64,000 bases of DNA from Pseudomonas fulva NBRC 16637 = DSM 17717. Its GTDB lineage: Bacteria; Pseudomonadota; Gammaproteobacteria; Pseudomonadales; Pseudomonadaceae. Positions 30,501 to 40,685 of this stretch are shown one piece after another. The position numbers and the translations under genes were made by a program. The stretch lies in contig NZ_BBIQ01000008.1 in the NCBI RefSeq assembly GCF_000730565.1, forward strand, positions 1-64,000. The letters run 5' to 3'. Every line of letters starts with the position of its first letter. Position 1 is the first letter of the stretch. The notes beneath the pieces were generated by a model that had not been told where the DNA came from, searched no databases, and worked only from the letters and a program-made list of their open reading frames with translations.

Positions 30501-32174
30501 ATGACCATGCTCAAAGACCCTTCGAAGAAATACCGCGCCTTTCCCACCATCGACCTGCCCGACCGTACCTGGCCGTCCAAGACCATCACCGAGGCGCCCA
30601 TCTGGTGCAGCTCGGACCTGCGGGACGGTAACCAGTCGCTGATCGAGCCGATGGATGCGGAGAAGAAGCTGCGGTTCTGGAAGACCTTGGTGCAAGTGGG
30701 CGTGAAGGAAATTGAAGCCTCCTTCCCTTCGGCCTCGCAAACCGACTTCGACTTCGTCCGCACCTTGATCGAAGACGGTCATATTCCAGAGGACACCACC
30801 ATCCAGGTGCTGACCCAGGCGCGTGAAGACCTGATTGCCCGTACCTTCGAGTCCCTGCGCGGCGCCAAGAAGGCCATCGTTCACCTGTACAACGCCACCT
30901 GCCCGGCTTTCCGCCGCATCGTCTTCAACCAGGACAAGCAGGGCGTGAAGGACATCGCGGTAAACGCGGCCAAGCTGTTCGTCAAATACGCCGCACAGCA
31001 GCCGGACACGCACTGGACATTCCAGTACTCGCCCGAAACCTTCAGCGCTACCGAGATGGAATTTGCCAAGGAAGTGTGCGATGCGGTCATCGAGGTGTGG
31101 AACCCTACACCCGAGCACAAGATCATCCTCAACCTGCCGGCTACCGTCGAAGTCGCCACGCCCAACGTGTACGCCGACCAGATCGAATGGTTCTGCCGCC
31201 ACATCAACCGCCGTGACAGCGTGATCATCAGCCTGCACTGCCACAACGACCGGGGAACCGGCATCGCCGCGACCGAGCTGGGCCTGATGGCCGGCGCCGA
31301 CCGTGCCGAGGGCTGCCTGTTCGGCAATGGTGAGCGTACCGGCAACGTCGACCTGGTGACGCTGGCCTTGAACCTGTACACCCAGGGCATCGATCCGGGC
31401 CTGGATTTCTCCGATATCGACGGTGTGCGCAAGGTCGTCGAAGAATGCAACCAGCTGCCGGTACACCCGCGCCACCCGTACGTAGGCGACCTGGTGCACA
31501 CAGCCTTCTCCGGCTCGCACCAGGATGCCATTCGCAAGGGCCTGGCCAAGCAGCAGGAAGGCGAGTTGTGGGAAGTTCCGTACCTGCCGATCGACCCGGC
31601 CGATATCGGCCGTAGCTACGAGGCCGTGATTCGCGTCAACAGCCAGTCCGGCAAAGGCGGCATCACCTACCTGCTCGAGCAGGAATACGGCATCAGCCTG
31701 CCGCGCCGCATGCAAATCGAGTTCAGCCAGGTTGTGCAGGGCGAAACCGACCGCCTGGGCCTGGAAATGACGGCGCAGCAGATCTACAGCTTGCTGCACA
31801 AGGAATACTTGCAAGCCAATGCGCCATACGCGCTGGTCAGCCATCGCCTGCAGGAAGAAAACGGCCACAGTGCCGTGGAAGTGGAAGTCGCTGGCGAAGG
31901 CGAGACCACGCTGCACTGGCGCGGCAAGGGCAATGGCGCTCTGGAAGCCCTGGTTGCCGGCCTGCCGGTTGCCGTCGAAATCATGGACTACAACGAACAT
32001 GCCATCGGCGCCGGCACCAACGCCAAGGCAGCGGCCTACATCGAGCTGCGTGTAGCCGGCGGGCGTCCTGTGCACGGTGTGGGTATCGATGAAAACATCA
32101 CCACAGCCAGCTTCAAGGCCCTGTTCAGCGCGCTGAACCGCTCGCTGAGCCAGCAAGAGGCCAAGGCGGCCTGA
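30501..32174 (+). CDS. leuA: 2-Isopropylmalate synthase
   Basis: LeuA condenses acetyl-CoA with 2-oxoisovalerate, the first step of leucine synthesis. The 557-residue length is that of the long LeuA type found in pseudomonads. The HMGL-like barrel has [18 protein letters not shown] near residue 37, [11 protein letters not shown] (metal His), and [11 protein letters not shown]; the C-terminal LeuA dimer/regulatory domain (from about residue 430) has [14 protein letters not shown]. The start [14 protein letters not shown] has a good AAAGGATT site. Leucine feedback is expected for the family. Preceded by a leader peptide. Confidence 0.96.
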   Translation: MTMLKDPSKKYRAFPTIDLPDRTWPSKTITEAPIWCSSDLRDGNQSLIEPMDAEKKLRFWKTLVQVGVKEIEASFPSASQTDFDFVRTLIEDGHIPEDTTIQVLTQAREDLIARTFESLRGAKKAIVHLYNATCPAFRRIVFNQDKQGVKDIAVNAAKLFVKYAAQQPDTHWTFQYSPETFSATEMEFAKEVCDAVIEVWNPTPEHKIILNLPATVEVATPNVYADQIEWFCRHINRRDSVIISLHCHNDRGTGIAATELGLMAGADRAEGCLFGNGERTGNVDLVTLALNLYTQGIDPGLDFSDIDGVRKVVEECNQLPVHPRHPYVGDLVHTAFSGSHQDAIRKGLAKQQEGELWEVPYLPIDPADIGRSYEAVIRVNSQSGKGGITYLLEQEYGISLPRRMQIEFSQVVQGETDRLGLEMTAQQIYSLLHKEYLQANAPYALVSHRLQEENGHSAVEVEVAGEGETTLHWRGKGNGALEALVAGLPVAVEIMDYNEHAIGAGTNAKAAAYIELRVAGGRPVHGVGIDENITTASFKALFSALNRSLSQQEAKAA

Positions 32175-32226
32175 GTGCTGTCAGGGAGAAAGCGGCCTCT
32201 TTAGCCGATGTTGTTGACTCGGGATT

Positions 32227-32251
32227 GTTGGGGCCGCTTTGCGGCCCCAAC
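32227..32251 (+). terminator. Hairpin after leuA
   Basis: GTTGGGGCCGC TTT GCGGCCCCAAC is a perfect 11-pair stem 53 bases after leuA. The tail GTTCTAAAG is a weak U-tract, but the position between convergent genes suits a terminator. Confidence 0.65.
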
Positions 32252-32315
32252 GTTCTAAAGGCACACTTACCTCTACCGTCTACGCGCTCACCACCCGCAA
32301 GCGGCAAACGGCAGG

Positions 32316-32346
32316 CAAAAAAATGGGCGCCGACCAAGCGCCCAAA
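32316..32346 (-). terminator. Rho-independent terminator of eda
   Basis: On the minus strand GGGCGC TTGGTCG GCGCCC is followed by ATTTTTTT, 28 bases after the eda stop. Classic intrinsic terminator for the zwf-pgl-eda operon. Confidence 0.85.
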
Positions 32347-32370
32347 AAGCCGTAAAGCACACAACGAAAT

Positions 32371-33051
32371 TCAGTGACCGTCCACCAGCGCCATGGCCTC
32401 GGCACTGCAGGCCTCGATGCGAGCCCAGTCGCCATTCTTGATCCAGCTGCTGTCGAGCATCCAGGTGCCGCCTACACACATCACATTGGCCAAGGCCATG
32501 TAATTGCGCACGTTGGCCGGGTTGACGCCGCCGGTGGGGCAGAAACGGATATCGCCAAACGGGCCTGCAAAGGCTTTGATCGCCGCCACGCCACCGCTGA
32601 TTTCGGCGGGGAACAGCTTGAAACGGCGGTAGCCCAGCGCGTAGCCCATCATGATTTCGGACGGGGTGCTGATACCCGGCAGCAATGGGATTTCGCTCTC
32701 CACACCTGCTTGGAGCACATCCTGGGTAATGCCGGGCGTGACGACGAACTGGGCGCCAGCGGCCTCGACGGCTGCAAACATGGCGCGATCGAGCACCGTC
32801 CCGGCGCCTACACACAGTTCGGGGCGCTGCTCACGCAGCACTTCGATGGCCTTCAGGCCATGCTGTGAACGCAGGGTCACTTCCAGCGTGCGGATACCGC
32901 CGGCTGCCAGGGCATCGGCCAGTGGCAGGATGTCCTGTTCGCGGGCGATGGTGATCACCGGCAGGATGCGCGCCGCTTCGCAGATGGCGTCGACCCGCGC
33001 GGCCTTGTCGGCCATCGAGAGCTTGGGCTGTGGACGTTCGAGGGTGATCAT
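32371..33051 (-). CDS. eda: 2-Dehydro-3-deoxyphosphogluconate aldolase
   Basis: Eda splits KDPG into pyruvate and glyceraldehyde-3-phosphate, the last Entner-Doudoroff step. With the ATG at 33051 (MITLERPQPKLSMAD) it is 226 residues and has AAGGA 9 bases upstream. ATG 33072 overlaps the pgl stop (TGATG) and would add seven residues, so it cannot be excluded. The class I aldolase Schiff-base Lys is in RRFKLFPAE; other motifs are LEVTLRS, CVGAGTVL and FCPTGGV. Last gene of the zwf operon, which is HexR-regulated in this genus. Confidence 0.95.
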   Translation of the reverse strand: MITLERPQPKLSMADKAARVDAICEAARILPVITIAREQDILPLADALAAGGIRTLEVTLRSQHGLKAIEVLREQRPELCVGAGTVLDRAMFAAVEAAGAQFVVTPGITQDVLQAGVESEIPLLPGISTPSEIMMGYALGYRRFKLFPAEISGGVAAIKAFAGPFGDIRFCPTGGVNPANVRNYMALANVMCVGGTWMLDSSWIKNGDWARIEACSAEAMALVDGH

Positions 33052-33068
33052 TGCTGTGGATCCTTGGC

Positions 33069-33794
33069 TCATGGGCACCAGTAGATGTCCAGGGGTGCGT
33101 GAAGAAAAGCGCGAATGGGCATTTCGGCGAGGTCGCCATCCGCCAGCGCGGCGCGCAGGGTAGCGAGTTTGCCTGGCCCTTGCACGGACAATGCGGTGAA
33201 CCCTGCCGTGGCCAGCAGCGATCGGGTCATGGAAAGACGCTGATGGGGAACGGTTGGCGCCATTAGCGGTAGGCAACGGCGGGGATTGTTTGGATCAAGG
33301 CCCTCGGCCAAGTTGGGACTGGCTGGGAACAGCGAGGCCGTATGGCCATCGTCACCCATACCCAGTACCAGCACGTCGATGGGCGGCAGATCGGCCAGGG
33401 CGCGATCGGCCTGCTCTGCAGCTTCTTCCAGCGAAGGCGCTTGCTGGTACAAGCCAATGAAGCGCGCTTGGGCGGCCTGCCCTGTGAGCAGGTGCCGGGC
33501 CAACAGGCCGGCATTGCTGTCGGCGTGCTCCACCGGCACCCAGCGCTCATCGGCAAGGCTAACCGTCACCTTGCTCCAGTCCATGTCCTGCTTGGCCAGT
33601 TGCTCGAGAAAAGGCACCGGGCTGCGTCCACCAGACAGCACGACGCAGGCCTGGCCTTTAGCGTCGATGGCCGCCCGCAGGCGCTCACTCACACCCTTGG
33701 CCAATGTGTCAGCCAGGGTGCTTGCGTCGGGCAGTTGATGCACCTCGGTGCTCGTCGGAAACTGCAAGTCGGACAATGTTTCAGATGTCGCCAT
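33069..33794 (-). CDS. pgl: 6-Phosphogluconolactonase
   Basis: Pgl hydrolyses 6-phosphogluconolactone to 6-phosphogluconate. With the ATG at 33794 ([15 protein letters not shown]) it is 241 residues and overlaps the end of zwf by 14 bases, so translation is likely coupled. Family motifs: [35 protein letters not shown] and [15 protein letters not shown]. The stop overlaps an optional eda start. Confidence 0.95.
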   Translation of the reverse strand: MATSETLSDLQFPTSTEVHQLPDASTLADTLAKGVSERLRAAIDAKGQACVVLSGGRSPVPFLEQLAKQDMDWSKVTVSLADERWVPVEHADSNAGLLARHLLTGQAAQARFIGLYQQAPSLEEAAEQADRALADLPPIDVLVLGMGDDGHTASLFPASPNLAEGLDPNNPRRCLPLMAPTVPHQRLSMTRSLLATAGFTALSVQGPGKLATLRAALADGDLAEMPIRAFLHAPLDIYWCP

Positions 33795-35250
33795 ACCAGG
33801 CCCTCCCATCGCGGGTGATCAAAGCAATCGAGCTCATTGGCCCCCAGCTGCCCGCAGCATAGGGCTTGGGGGCGTCGCCTGTGTTGCGCCAGCCGGCAAT
33901 CAGCTGGTCACACCACTTCCAGGCGTACTCGATTTCGTCCTTGCGCACGAACAGGTTCTGGTTGCCCCGCATCACTTCAAGCAGCAAGCGTTCATAGGCG
34001 TCCGGAATCCGCGCGCTACGCCAGGCGTCGGAAAAATTCAGTTGCAGCGGGCCACTGCGCAGTTGCATACCCTTGTCCAGCCCTTGCTCCTTGGTCATCA
34101 CGCGCAGGGAGATACCTTCGTCCGGCTGCAGGCGAATGATCAACTTGTTGCCCACCTGCAAACGCTGTTCCGGGGCAAAGATGTAGTGCGGCGTTTCCTT
34201 GAAGTGGATGACGATCTGCGACAGCTTTTGCGGCATGCGCTTGCCGGTGCGCAGGTAGAACGGCACGCCCGACCAGCGCCAGTTGCGAATGTCGGCGCGC
34301 AGAGCGACGAAGGTCTCGGTGTCGCTCTGGCTGTTGGCGTTGTCTTCTTCAAGGTAACCCGGCACCGGCTTGCCATCGCTGTAGCCGGCAATGTACTGCC
34401 CGCGCACCACCCGCGTGCTCAACCCGTCTCCGGTGATTGGCGCCAGCGCCTTGAGCACCTTGACCTTCTCGTCGCGAATGGCGTCGGCCGACAGCTCGCT
34501 CGGCGGGTCCATGGCAATCAGGCACAGCAACTGCAACAGGTGGTTCTGGATCATGTCGCGCAACTGCCCGGCCTTGTCGAAGTAGCCCCAGCGACCCTCG
34601 ATACCCACCTTCTCCGCCACCGTGATTTCCACGTGGGAGATGGAGTTCTGGTTCCATTGGGTTTCGAACAGGCTGTTGGCGAAGCGCAAGGCGATCAGGT
34701 TCTGTACCGTCTCCTTGCCCAGGTAGTGGTCGATGCGATAGACGCGGCTTTCGGGAAAGAACCGCGCCACGGCATCATTGACCCGGCGTGAGGACTCAAG
34801 GTCGTGACCGATCGGCTTCTCCAGTACCACACGGGTGCGCTCGCTCAGGCCCGCCTTGTCCAGGTTTTCGCTGATGGCACCATACACAACGGCGGCCGTG
34901 GCGAAGTAGGCGATCAGGGGATGCCCGTCAGGCACTTGCGCGGCCAGGGCCTGATAGCCTTCTGGCTGCAGAAAATCCAGGTGCTGGTAATCGAGCCTTG
35001 CCAGGAAGCGCTCGAGCGCCGGAGCCTCGATGTCGGCCTCGGGCACATGTTTGCGCAAGTGGGCTTCGATGCTGTTCAGGTGATCCTGGGCGCTGCCAGC
35101 CTCACGCGCCAGCGCCAGCAGGCGCGTCTGGGCGTGCAATAGCCCGGCGCGGTCGAGCTGGTAGAGCGCAGGGAAGAGCTTGCGCAGGGCCAGGTCGCCC
35201 AGGGCGCCAAACAGGGCAAATGTGCAAGGTTCGACACTGATTGCAGCCAT
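33781..35250 (-). CDS. zwf: Glucose-6-phosphate 1-dehydrogenase
   Basis: Zwf oxidises glucose-6-phosphate with NAD(P) to the lactone, feeding the Entner-Doudoroff route. The 489-residue enzyme starts [21 protein letters not shown] with the GxxGDLA dinucleotide motif. Later motifs are [13 protein letters not shown] (substrate Lys and His), [16 protein letters not shown] and RTGKRMPQ. First gene of the zwf-pgl-eda operon, divergent from hexR. This is one of several zwf copies usually present in P. putida-type genomes. Confidence 0.97.
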   Translation of the reverse strand: MAAISVEPCTFALFGALGDLALRKLFPALYQLDRAGLLHAQTRLLALAREAGSAQDHLNSIEAHLRKHVPEADIEAPALERFLARLDYQHLDFLQPEGYQALAAQVPDGHPLIAYFATAAVVYGAISENLDKAGLSERTRVVLEKPIGHDLESSRRVNDAVARFFPESRVYRIDHYLGKETVQNLIALRFANSLFETQWNQNSISHVEITVAEKVGIEGRWGYFDKAGQLRDMIQNHLLQLLCLIAMDPPSELSADAIRDEKVKVLKALAPITGDGLSTRVVRGQYIAGYSDGKPVPGYLEEDNANSQSDTETFVALRADIRNWRWSGVPFYLRTGKRMPQKLSQIVIHFKETPHYIFAPEQRLQVGNKLIIRLQPDEGISLRVMTKEQGLDKGMQLRSGPLQLNFSDAWRSARIPDAYERLLLEVMRGNQNLFVRKDEIEYAWKWCDQLIAGWRNTGDAPKPYAAGSWGPMSSIALITRDGRAWYGDI

Positions 35251-35315
35251 GATGTTGGTTCTTTCCTAAAGTTGATTTAGAAATACCGTTTTCAGTTAGG
35301 GTTTTCAAGGAAAAA

Positions 35316-35334
35316 TGTAGTAAAAACCATAACA
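35316..35334. promoter_or_regulatory. Candidate imperfect HexR site at the zwf promoter
   Basis: TGTAGTAAAAACCATAACA in the divergent zwf/hexR region is an imperfect inverted repeat (TGTAGT against TGTTAT). HexR is known to bind TTGT-N7/8-ACAA-like palindromes in this genus, and this is the nearest sequence here. The match is weaker than the sites at edd and gap. Confidence 0.35.
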
Positions 35335-35452
35335 TTATTCGGATGTATGACAGACGAGTGGTGCGCAATCGGCGCCGCCAGTACGATAGACGACCCTGCA
35401 AACAGGCCTGCTGCTCCCTCAGCTGGCTGTCTTCCCGACCCAAGGACACCCC

Positions 35453-36325
35453 ATGGACCGCGTGAGAAACCTCCTGGAACAGATCCAGGGACGCCTCGAC
35501 GAGCTGAACAAGGCCGAACGCAAAGTCGCCGAAGTCATCCTGCTCAACCCGCAACAAGCCACACGCTTCAGCATCGCGGCGCTGGCACAGGCGGCCAAGG
35601 TCAGCGAACCGACCGTCAACCGCTTCTGCCGCTCATTCGGTGTCAGCGGTTACCCGGAGCTGAAACTGCAACTGGCGCAAAGCCTGGCCAGCGGCGCTGC
35701 CTACGTCAGCCGTGCGGTGGAGGCCGATGACGATCCGGCGGCCTATACCCAGAAAATCTTCGCCAGCGCCATCGCTTCGCTCGACAGTGCCTGCCAGCAG
35801 CTGGATCCCCAACAGGTCAGCCGCGCAGTCGACATGATGATCCAGGCTCGGCAGATTCACTTCTTCGGCCTGGGCGCCTCCGCGCCGGTGGCGCTGGATG
35901 CCCAGCACAAGTTCTTCCGCTTCAACCTGGCAGTGTCGGCGCATGCCGACGTACTGATGCAACGCATGCTGGCCTCGGTGACCCATACTGGCGACCTGTT
36001 CGTGATCATTTCCTACACTGGGCGTACTCGCGAGCTGGTGGAAGTAGCCCGTCTGGCCAGGGAAAACGGCGCCTCGGTGCTGGGCCTGACAGCGGCCGGG
36101 TCGCCGCTGGCCAACGCCTGCAGCCTTAGCCTTCACATCCCCCTGCCCGAAGACACCGACATCTATATGCCGATGACCTCGCGCATCATCCAGTTGACCG
36201 TACTCGATGTGCTGGCCACCGGCATGACCTTGCGCCGGGGCGTGGATTTCCAGCCACACCTGCGCAAAATCAAGGAAAGCCTCAACGCCAGTCGCTACCC
36301 CATCGAGGACGACGAACTCAGCTGA
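35453..36325 (+). CDS. hexR: HexR, RpiR-family repressor of glucose catabolism
   Basis: HexR represses zwf-pgl-eda, edd-glk and gap and is released by KDPG. The 290-residue protein has an N-terminal RpiR HTH ([28 protein letters not shown] split around residues 40-68) and a C-terminal SIS sugar-phosphate domain with [11 protein letters not shown] and [15 protein letters not shown]. It is divergent from zwf. Its 3' end overlaps the convergent epimerase gene by 8 bases (36318-36325). Confidence 0.95.
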   Translation: MDRVRNLLEQIQGRLDELNKAERKVAEVILLNPQQATRFSIAALAQAAKVSEPTVNRFCRSFGVSGYPELKLQLAQSLASGAAYVSRAVEADDDPAAYTQKIFASAIASLDSACQQLDPQQVSRAVDMMIQARQIHFFGLGASAPVALDAQHKFFRFNLAVSAHADVLMQRMLASVTHTGDLFVIISYTGRTRELVEVARLARENGASVLGLTAAGSPLANACSLSLHIPLPEDTDIYMPMTSRIIQLTVLDVLATGMTLRRGVDFQPHLRKIKESLNASRYPIEDDELS

Positions 36326-37172
36326 GCCGGTGCGCCTGAAGACTCAAGTGCGCGCGCTGCCCCGGTGCCAGGCTCAGGCCGTCGTCGCTGCCGCTGGCAG
36401 CCTCCACACACACGAAACGCTGGCACTCGCGCCCGGTAACCCCCAATAGCGGCCGGCTGCCGGGGTGCCATACGACCGTGTCGTCGCTGTCGCCGGTGTC
36501 GATGCACAGCTGGCGCTGCCAGGCCGGGTCATGCAGTTGCACGCGCGGAATGCCCGGATAGACCCGCTGGCAGCCGCCCTTGGGCTTGAGCGCCCCGTCC
36601 TGGCGGCATGCCTGACGGTTGAGGTGGTCGTACCCCTCGATGTCCTCGAGCCCGGACAGCGCTACCTCCGACACGTCACTGATACGCCAGTAGGCCAGCA
36701 AGGCATGACTCAACTGGCACGGCTCGCTGTCCTGATGCTCGGTGCTCAGGCTCAACTCCATGCGGCTGCCCAGCCGCGCCTCCAGGTCGACCTGCCAGTC
36801 GCACAGTTCCAGGCGCCACTTGAGGACCACGCCCTGCTCATCCTCATGACTGTCCATCAGCTTCCAGTCCAGCAGGCGGGCCCAACCGTGGGCAGGCCAC
36901 AGGTCTTCACTGGGATGGCGCCCGTACCAGGGCCAGCAGACCGGCACCCCGCCGCGAATGGCGCCCACCTGTGGCCACTGTTCTGCGCACCACAGCCAGG
37001 GCCGTTCACCTGTGGGCTGGAAATGCAGCAACTGTGCCCCCTGGCGACTGAAAGCCGCCTGGCACAGGGGGTGATCGATGATCAGCACATCGCGCTGCTG
37101 GTAGCGCTCCCATTCGAACGTCGGCCGGGGCCGCCGCGCGGCGAAGAAGCGATGGAGCGGATGCTCAGGCAT
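36318..37172 (-). CDS. Glucose-6-phosphate 1-epimerase-like (YeaD family)
   Basis: The 284-residue protein starts [20 protein letters not shown] and belongs to the aldose 1-epimerase/YeaD group: [24 protein letters not shown] and HGWARLLDW with the catalytic His, and later [12 protein letters not shown] and the acidic residue region VCVEAA near the end. It would interconvert the alpha and beta anomers of glucose-6-phosphate, fitting its place beside zwf and oprB. It follows oprB on the same strand, with a strong hairpin in between. Confidence 0.85.
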   Translation of the reverse strand: MPEHPLHRFFAARRPRPTFEWERYQQRDVLIIDHPLCQAAFSRQGAQLLHFQPTGERPWLWCAEQWPQVGAIRGGVPVCWPWYGRHPSEDLWPAHGWARLLDWKLMDSHEDEQGVVLKWRLELCDWQVDLEARLGSRMELSLSTEHQDSEPCQLSHALLAYWRISDVSEVALSGLEDIEGYDHLNRQACRQDGALKPKGGCQRVYPGIPRVQLHDPAWQRQLCIDTGDSDDTVVWHPGSRPLLGVTGRECQRFVCVEAASGSDDGLSLAPGQRAHLSLQAHRLS

Positions 37173-37220
37173 GGTGCAGGGCTCTTGTTGTTTGAGGTAG
37201 CGCTGTCTTGGCCTGTCCAC

Positions 37221-37247
37221 GGCAACCACTGCAGGTCAGTGGTTGCC
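37221..37247 (-). terminator. Strong hairpin between oprB and the epimerase gene
   Basis: GGCAACCACTG and CAGTGGTTGCC pair perfectly (11 pairs) around a 5-base loop, 41 bases after the oprB stop. No U-tract follows on the minus strand, so it looks more like an mRNA-stabilising or partial attenuating hairpin than a full terminator. Confidence 0.5.
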
Positions 37248-37288
37248 GGGCGCCAAACGGGATTGGCGTAAATTTACAACAAATGCAC

Positions 37289-38641
37289 TTAGAAAGACGA
37301 CTGAATCTTCAGGCCTGCCACCAGCGCATTGTCCACTTCATCTACGCCGCCGGGGCTCTTGATGTACTGAAGGTTCGGCCGCACGGTCAGCCAGTTGGTG
37401 ACGTGGAAGCCGTAGTACAGCTCGGCGTTGTACTCGGTACGTTGCAGCGGGACGAAGCCTGGGTTGTCGTAGTCGTTGATGCCGCTCATGTCGTTGAGCT
37501 GGCGCGCACGCTTGCGCACATCGTCATTGACGTGGATGCGGGCGATACCGAAACCGATATCATCCTTGGGCCGGGCATCGAAGGCGCCTTTGTAGACCAT
37601 GCCCACCTGCTGGTAGTTGTCGACCACGTTGGTGGCCTTGTCGTGCACCGTGAAGTTGGCGAACAGGCTCAGCCCGCGGTTGACGTCGCCCGCCTGGGCC
37701 GTCACCTGCTGTTGCGCCACCACCCACCAGCCGTGCTTGCTAGAGTGCGACTTGAAGCCCGAACCACTGAGCCCTTGGGCGTTACCGTTGACGTCCTTGT
37801 ACACATCTTCGGCATCGGCGGTGCTGTAGTAATAGCCCAGGCGGTATTCGCCGGGCAGGCCGTTGAGCTTCGGCGTCCAGACCATTTCCACCGGCAGGAT
37901 CGCGCCCTTGGTGCCGCTGCCGCTCAGCTTGAAGCCATTGCCGGTTTCCAGGTTGGACGGGTTCTGCTCGTAGGCACCGACTTGTACATAGAACTCGGGG
38001 GTGACGTTGTACTTGACGCGCGTCGCCCATTGGCTGACGGGCCAGTTGTACCAGATACCGCCCACCCAGTTACCCACTTGCGAGCCGCAGAACGCCAGGT
38101 TCTGGAAGTCGCAAGGGAAGCTGTTGAAGTCCTCCCCCGGCCCAAAGTGGCCGAATTTCACGTCCAGCGCGCCGTCGAAGTACTTCTGTTTGAACCACAT
38201 CTGGGTCAAGCGCCAGGTCTGGCCGCGTCCCCACACTTCCTGCACCGAGCTGAACTGCCCGGCGCGTGGGTCGCTGATGCGGTCGTTGGACAGGTTGCGA
38301 CCGCTTCGCTCGGTGATGGCCAGTTTGAATTCGGCATCGTGCCAGCCGAAGATCTTCTGCAGGTCCAAGTGCGCACCCAAGGCGAACTGGTCGCTGTAGC
38401 GGGCGGTCTTGTCGTTGTTGTAGCCACCGTGGAGGTTGCTGGCCACTTCGCCAACGTAATCGACGGTGAAGTCGTAGCCTTTTTCCAGCAGCTCGGTGCG
38501 GGTGCCGCCCCAATCACCGGTCATCCATTTCGACTCGCTGGAGAAAGCTTCGGCAGCCTGCAGGCCAGTACTGACGGCCATCGCCAGCGGCGCAAGCAAC
38601 GCCAGTGAGCCCCAGGTGGTAATACGATTGCGCTGTTCCAT
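37289..38641 (-). CDS. oprB: Carbohydrate-selective porin OprB
   Basis: OprB is the outer-membrane channel for glucose and related sugars. The 450-residue precursor starts MEQRNRITTWGSLALLAPLA with a signal peptide cut near LQAAEA. The mature protein begins SKWMTGDWGGTRTELLEKGYDF, the OprB hallmark (WGG-R), and has alternating beta strands with a final aromatic residue (IQSSF). It lies 40 bases after gtsD, so it ends the gts operon. An upstream start at 38692 would sit inside gtsD and is unlikely. Confidence 0.95.
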   Translation of the reverse strand: MEQRNRITTWGSLALLAPLAMAVSTGLQAAEAFSSESKWMTGDWGGTRTELLEKGYDFTVDYVGEVASNLHGGYNNDKTARYSDQFALGAHLDLQKIFGWHDAEFKLAITERSGRNLSNDRISDPRAGQFSSVQEVWGRGQTWRLTQMWFKQKYFDGALDVKFGHFGPGEDFNSFPCDFQNLAFCGSQVGNWVGGIWYNWPVSQWATRVKYNVTPEFYVQVGAYEQNPSNLETGNGFKLSGSGTKGAILPVEMVWTPKLNGLPGEYRLGYYYSTADAEDVYKDVNGNAQGLSGSGFKSHSSKHGWWVVAQQQVTAQAGDVNRGLSLFANFTVHDKATNVVDNYQQVGMVYKGAFDARPKDDIGFGIARIHVNDDVRKRARQLNDMSGINDYDNPGFVPLQRTEYNAELYYGFHVTNWLTVRPNLQYIKSPGGVDEVDNALVAGLKIQSSF

Positions 38642-38681
38642 TGCGTTGCGTCCTCTTTTTCTTATTGATGGTGTAGACGAT

Positions 38682-39836
38682 TCAACGGCCACCGAGGGCA
38701 GCCATGTTGTCCTTGACGGTATTGGCGATACGGGTTGCCTGTAGGCGCTCGCCGCTCTGGGCGTCGAACAGCAGCACCCGCGCCGGGTCGAACTGCAGGG
38801 CCAGGGTGTCGCCTACCTGGCAGGCCACGTCGGGGGCCAGTCGGCAGCACACCTTGGTCTGGTTGAGTGTCACGAACACCAGCATGTCCGGGCCGGTGGG
38901 CTCGGTGACCTGTACCTGGGCGCGAATGCTTGGCCCGCCGTTGCCACCCTCGGCGCCCAGGGCAATCTGCTCGGGACGAATGCCCAAGACGATTTCGCGC
39001 CCTTCCAGGCCCAGGTCGGCGCCGGGCAGGGGCAGCTCGCAGCGTGCCTGGCCACTGTCGAGTACCGCATGCAGCTGACCGCCTTGTGCAACCAGCCGCG
39101 CCGGCACGAAGTTCATGGGCGGCGAGCCAATGAAGCTTGCGACGAACTGGTTGGCCGGGTCGTTGTAGATCTGCTGAGGCGTACCGAACTGCTGGATGAT
39201 GCCGTCCTTCATGACAGCTACCTTGTCACCCAGGGTCATGGCCTCGATCTGATCATGGGTGACGTAGACGGTGGTGGTTTTCAGGCGCTGGTGCATCAGT
39301 TTCATTTCAGTGCGCATCTCGACCCGTAACTTGGCATCGAGGTTGGACAACGGTTCATCGAACAGGTAGATCTTCGGCCGGCGCGCCAGCGCCCTGCCCA
39401 TGGCCACGCGCTGCTGCTGACCGCCAGACAGTTGCGCCGGCTTGCGCGCCAGGAGGTGCTCGATCTGCAGCAGCTTGGCCACCCGCGCCACCTCCTCGTC
39501 GATGGCGGCTTGGGGCATCTTGCGGATCTTCAGGCCAAATTCGATGTTCTCGCGCACGGTCATGGTCGGGTACAGCGCATAGGACTGGAACACCATGGCG
39601 ATGTCACGGTCCTTGGGGCTCATGCCGCTGACGTCCTGCTGGTCGATCAGGATGGCGCCACCGGTGATCTGCTCAAGCCCGGCGATGCAGTTCATCAAGG
39701 TCGACTTGCCGCAGCCCGAAGGGCCGACCAGGATCAGGAACTCACCGTCCTTGATCGACAGCTGGATGTCCTTGAGGGTATCCGGCAGCCCGGCACCGTA
39801 GGTTTTGTTCACGTTGCGAAGTTCGAGCGTTGCCAT
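38682..39836 (-). CDS. gtsD: Glucose ABC transporter ATPase
   Basis: The 384-residue ATPase of the MalK/UgpC type. Walker A is GPSGCGKSTL, the signature LSGGQQQRVAMGRALA, Walker B IYLFDEPLSNLDA and the switch His is in VTHDQIEAM. The C-terminal OB/TOBE region (about residues 235-384) is complete, giving scope for regulation. It starts three bases after the gtsC stop. Confidence 0.95.
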   Translation of the reverse strand: MATLELRNVNKTYGAGLPDTLKDIQLSIKDGEFLILVGPSGCGKSTLMNCIAGLEQITGGAILIDQQDVSGMSPKDRDIAMVFQSYALYPTMTVRENIEFGLKIRKMPQAAIDEEVARVAKLLQIEHLLARKPAQLSGGQQQRVAMGRALARRPKIYLFDEPLSNLDAKLRVEMRTEMKLMHQRLKTTTVYVTHDQIEAMTLGDKVAVMKDGIIQQFGTPQQIYNDPANQFVASFIGSPPMNFVPARLVAQGGQLHAVLDSGQARCELPLPGADLGLEGREIVLGIRPEQIALGAEGGNGGPSIRAQVQVTEPTGPDMLVFVTLNQTKVCCRLAPDVACQVGDTLALQFDPARVLLFDAQSGERLQATRIANTVKDNMAALGGR

Positions 39837-39839
39837 GAC

Positions 39840-40685
39840 TTACCCCTTAACCGCGCCGGCCGTGAGCCCGCGCACGAAATATTTGCCTGCCACCACGTAC
39901 ACCAGCAGGGTCGGCAGGCCGGCGATCATCGCGGCGGCCATGTCGACGTTGTACTCCTTGGCCCCGGTGCTGGTATTGACCAGGTTGTTCAAGGCCACCG
40001 TGATGGGTTGCGAGTCGCCACTGGAGAACACCACGCCGAACAGGAAGTCGTTCCAGATCTGGGTGAACTGCCAGATCAGGCAGACCATGATGATCGGCGT
40101 TGACATGGGCAGGATGATGCGCCTGAAGATGGTGAAGAACCCTGCCCCGTCCAGCCGTGCGGCCTTGACCAGGGCATCGGGAATGCTGACGTAGAAGTTG
40201 CGAAAGAACAGTGTGGTGAAGGCCAGGCCATAGACCACATGTACCAGCACCAGGCCGGTGGTGGTACTGGCCAACCCAAGCTTGCCCAGGGTGAACGAGG
40301 CCGGCAGCAGCACCGTCTGGAACGGCAGGAAGCAACCGAACAACAGCAGGCCGAAGAACAGCTGCGAGCCACGGAAGCGCCACATCGACAGCACATAGCC
40401 ATTGAGCGCACCAATGGTGGTGGAAATCAGCACCGAGGGCACGGTGATCAGCATCGAGTTCCAGAAATAGCCGCTGACCGTGCCCCAGGCCTTGACCCAG
40501 CCAATGGCCGTGATCGCTGTCGGCCAGCTGAGCAGGTTGCCAGTACTGATGTCCTCGGGGGTTTTGAAACTGGTCAGCAGCATCACCACCAGTGGCACCA
40601 GGTACAGCACCACGGCGATCAGCAGCACGGCATGGATGGCGAGCCGGCTGGGGCTGAGCGCGGGTTTGTCGACAGGGCTATGCAT
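39840..40685 (-). CDS. gtsC: Glucose ABC transporter permease
   Basis: A 281-residue permease with six membrane segments. The EAA-like coupling loop reads IPDALVKAARLDGAGFFTIFRRIILP. The ATG at 40685 overlaps the gtsB stop by 8 bases; the longer frame to 40805 is inside gtsB and rejected. It pairs with GtsB to form the channel for glucose and possibly mannose or related sugars. Confidence 0.93.
   Translation of the reverse strand: MHSPVDKPALSPSRLAIHAVLLIAVVLYLVPLVVMLLTSFKTPEDISTGNLLSWPTAITAIGWVKAWGTVSGYFWNSMLITVPSVLISTTIGALNGYVLSMWRFRGSQLFFGLLLFGCFLPFQTVLLPASFTLGKLGLASTTTGLVLVHVVYGLAFTTLFFRNFYVSIPDALVKAARLDGAGFFTIFRRIILPMSTPIIMVCLIWQFTQIWNDFLFGVVFSSGDSQPITVALNNLVNTSTGAKEYNVDMAAAMIAGLPTLLVYVVAGKYFVRGLTAGAVKG

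Noticed and set aside
30306..32156. 616-codon minus-strand frame opposite leuA
   Set aside because: LeuA catalytic motifs are on the plus strand; the other frame has biased shadow composition.
37208..38608. 466-codon plus-strand frame opposite oprB
   Set aside because: OprB on the minus strand has signal peptide and porin motifs; the opposite frame has none.
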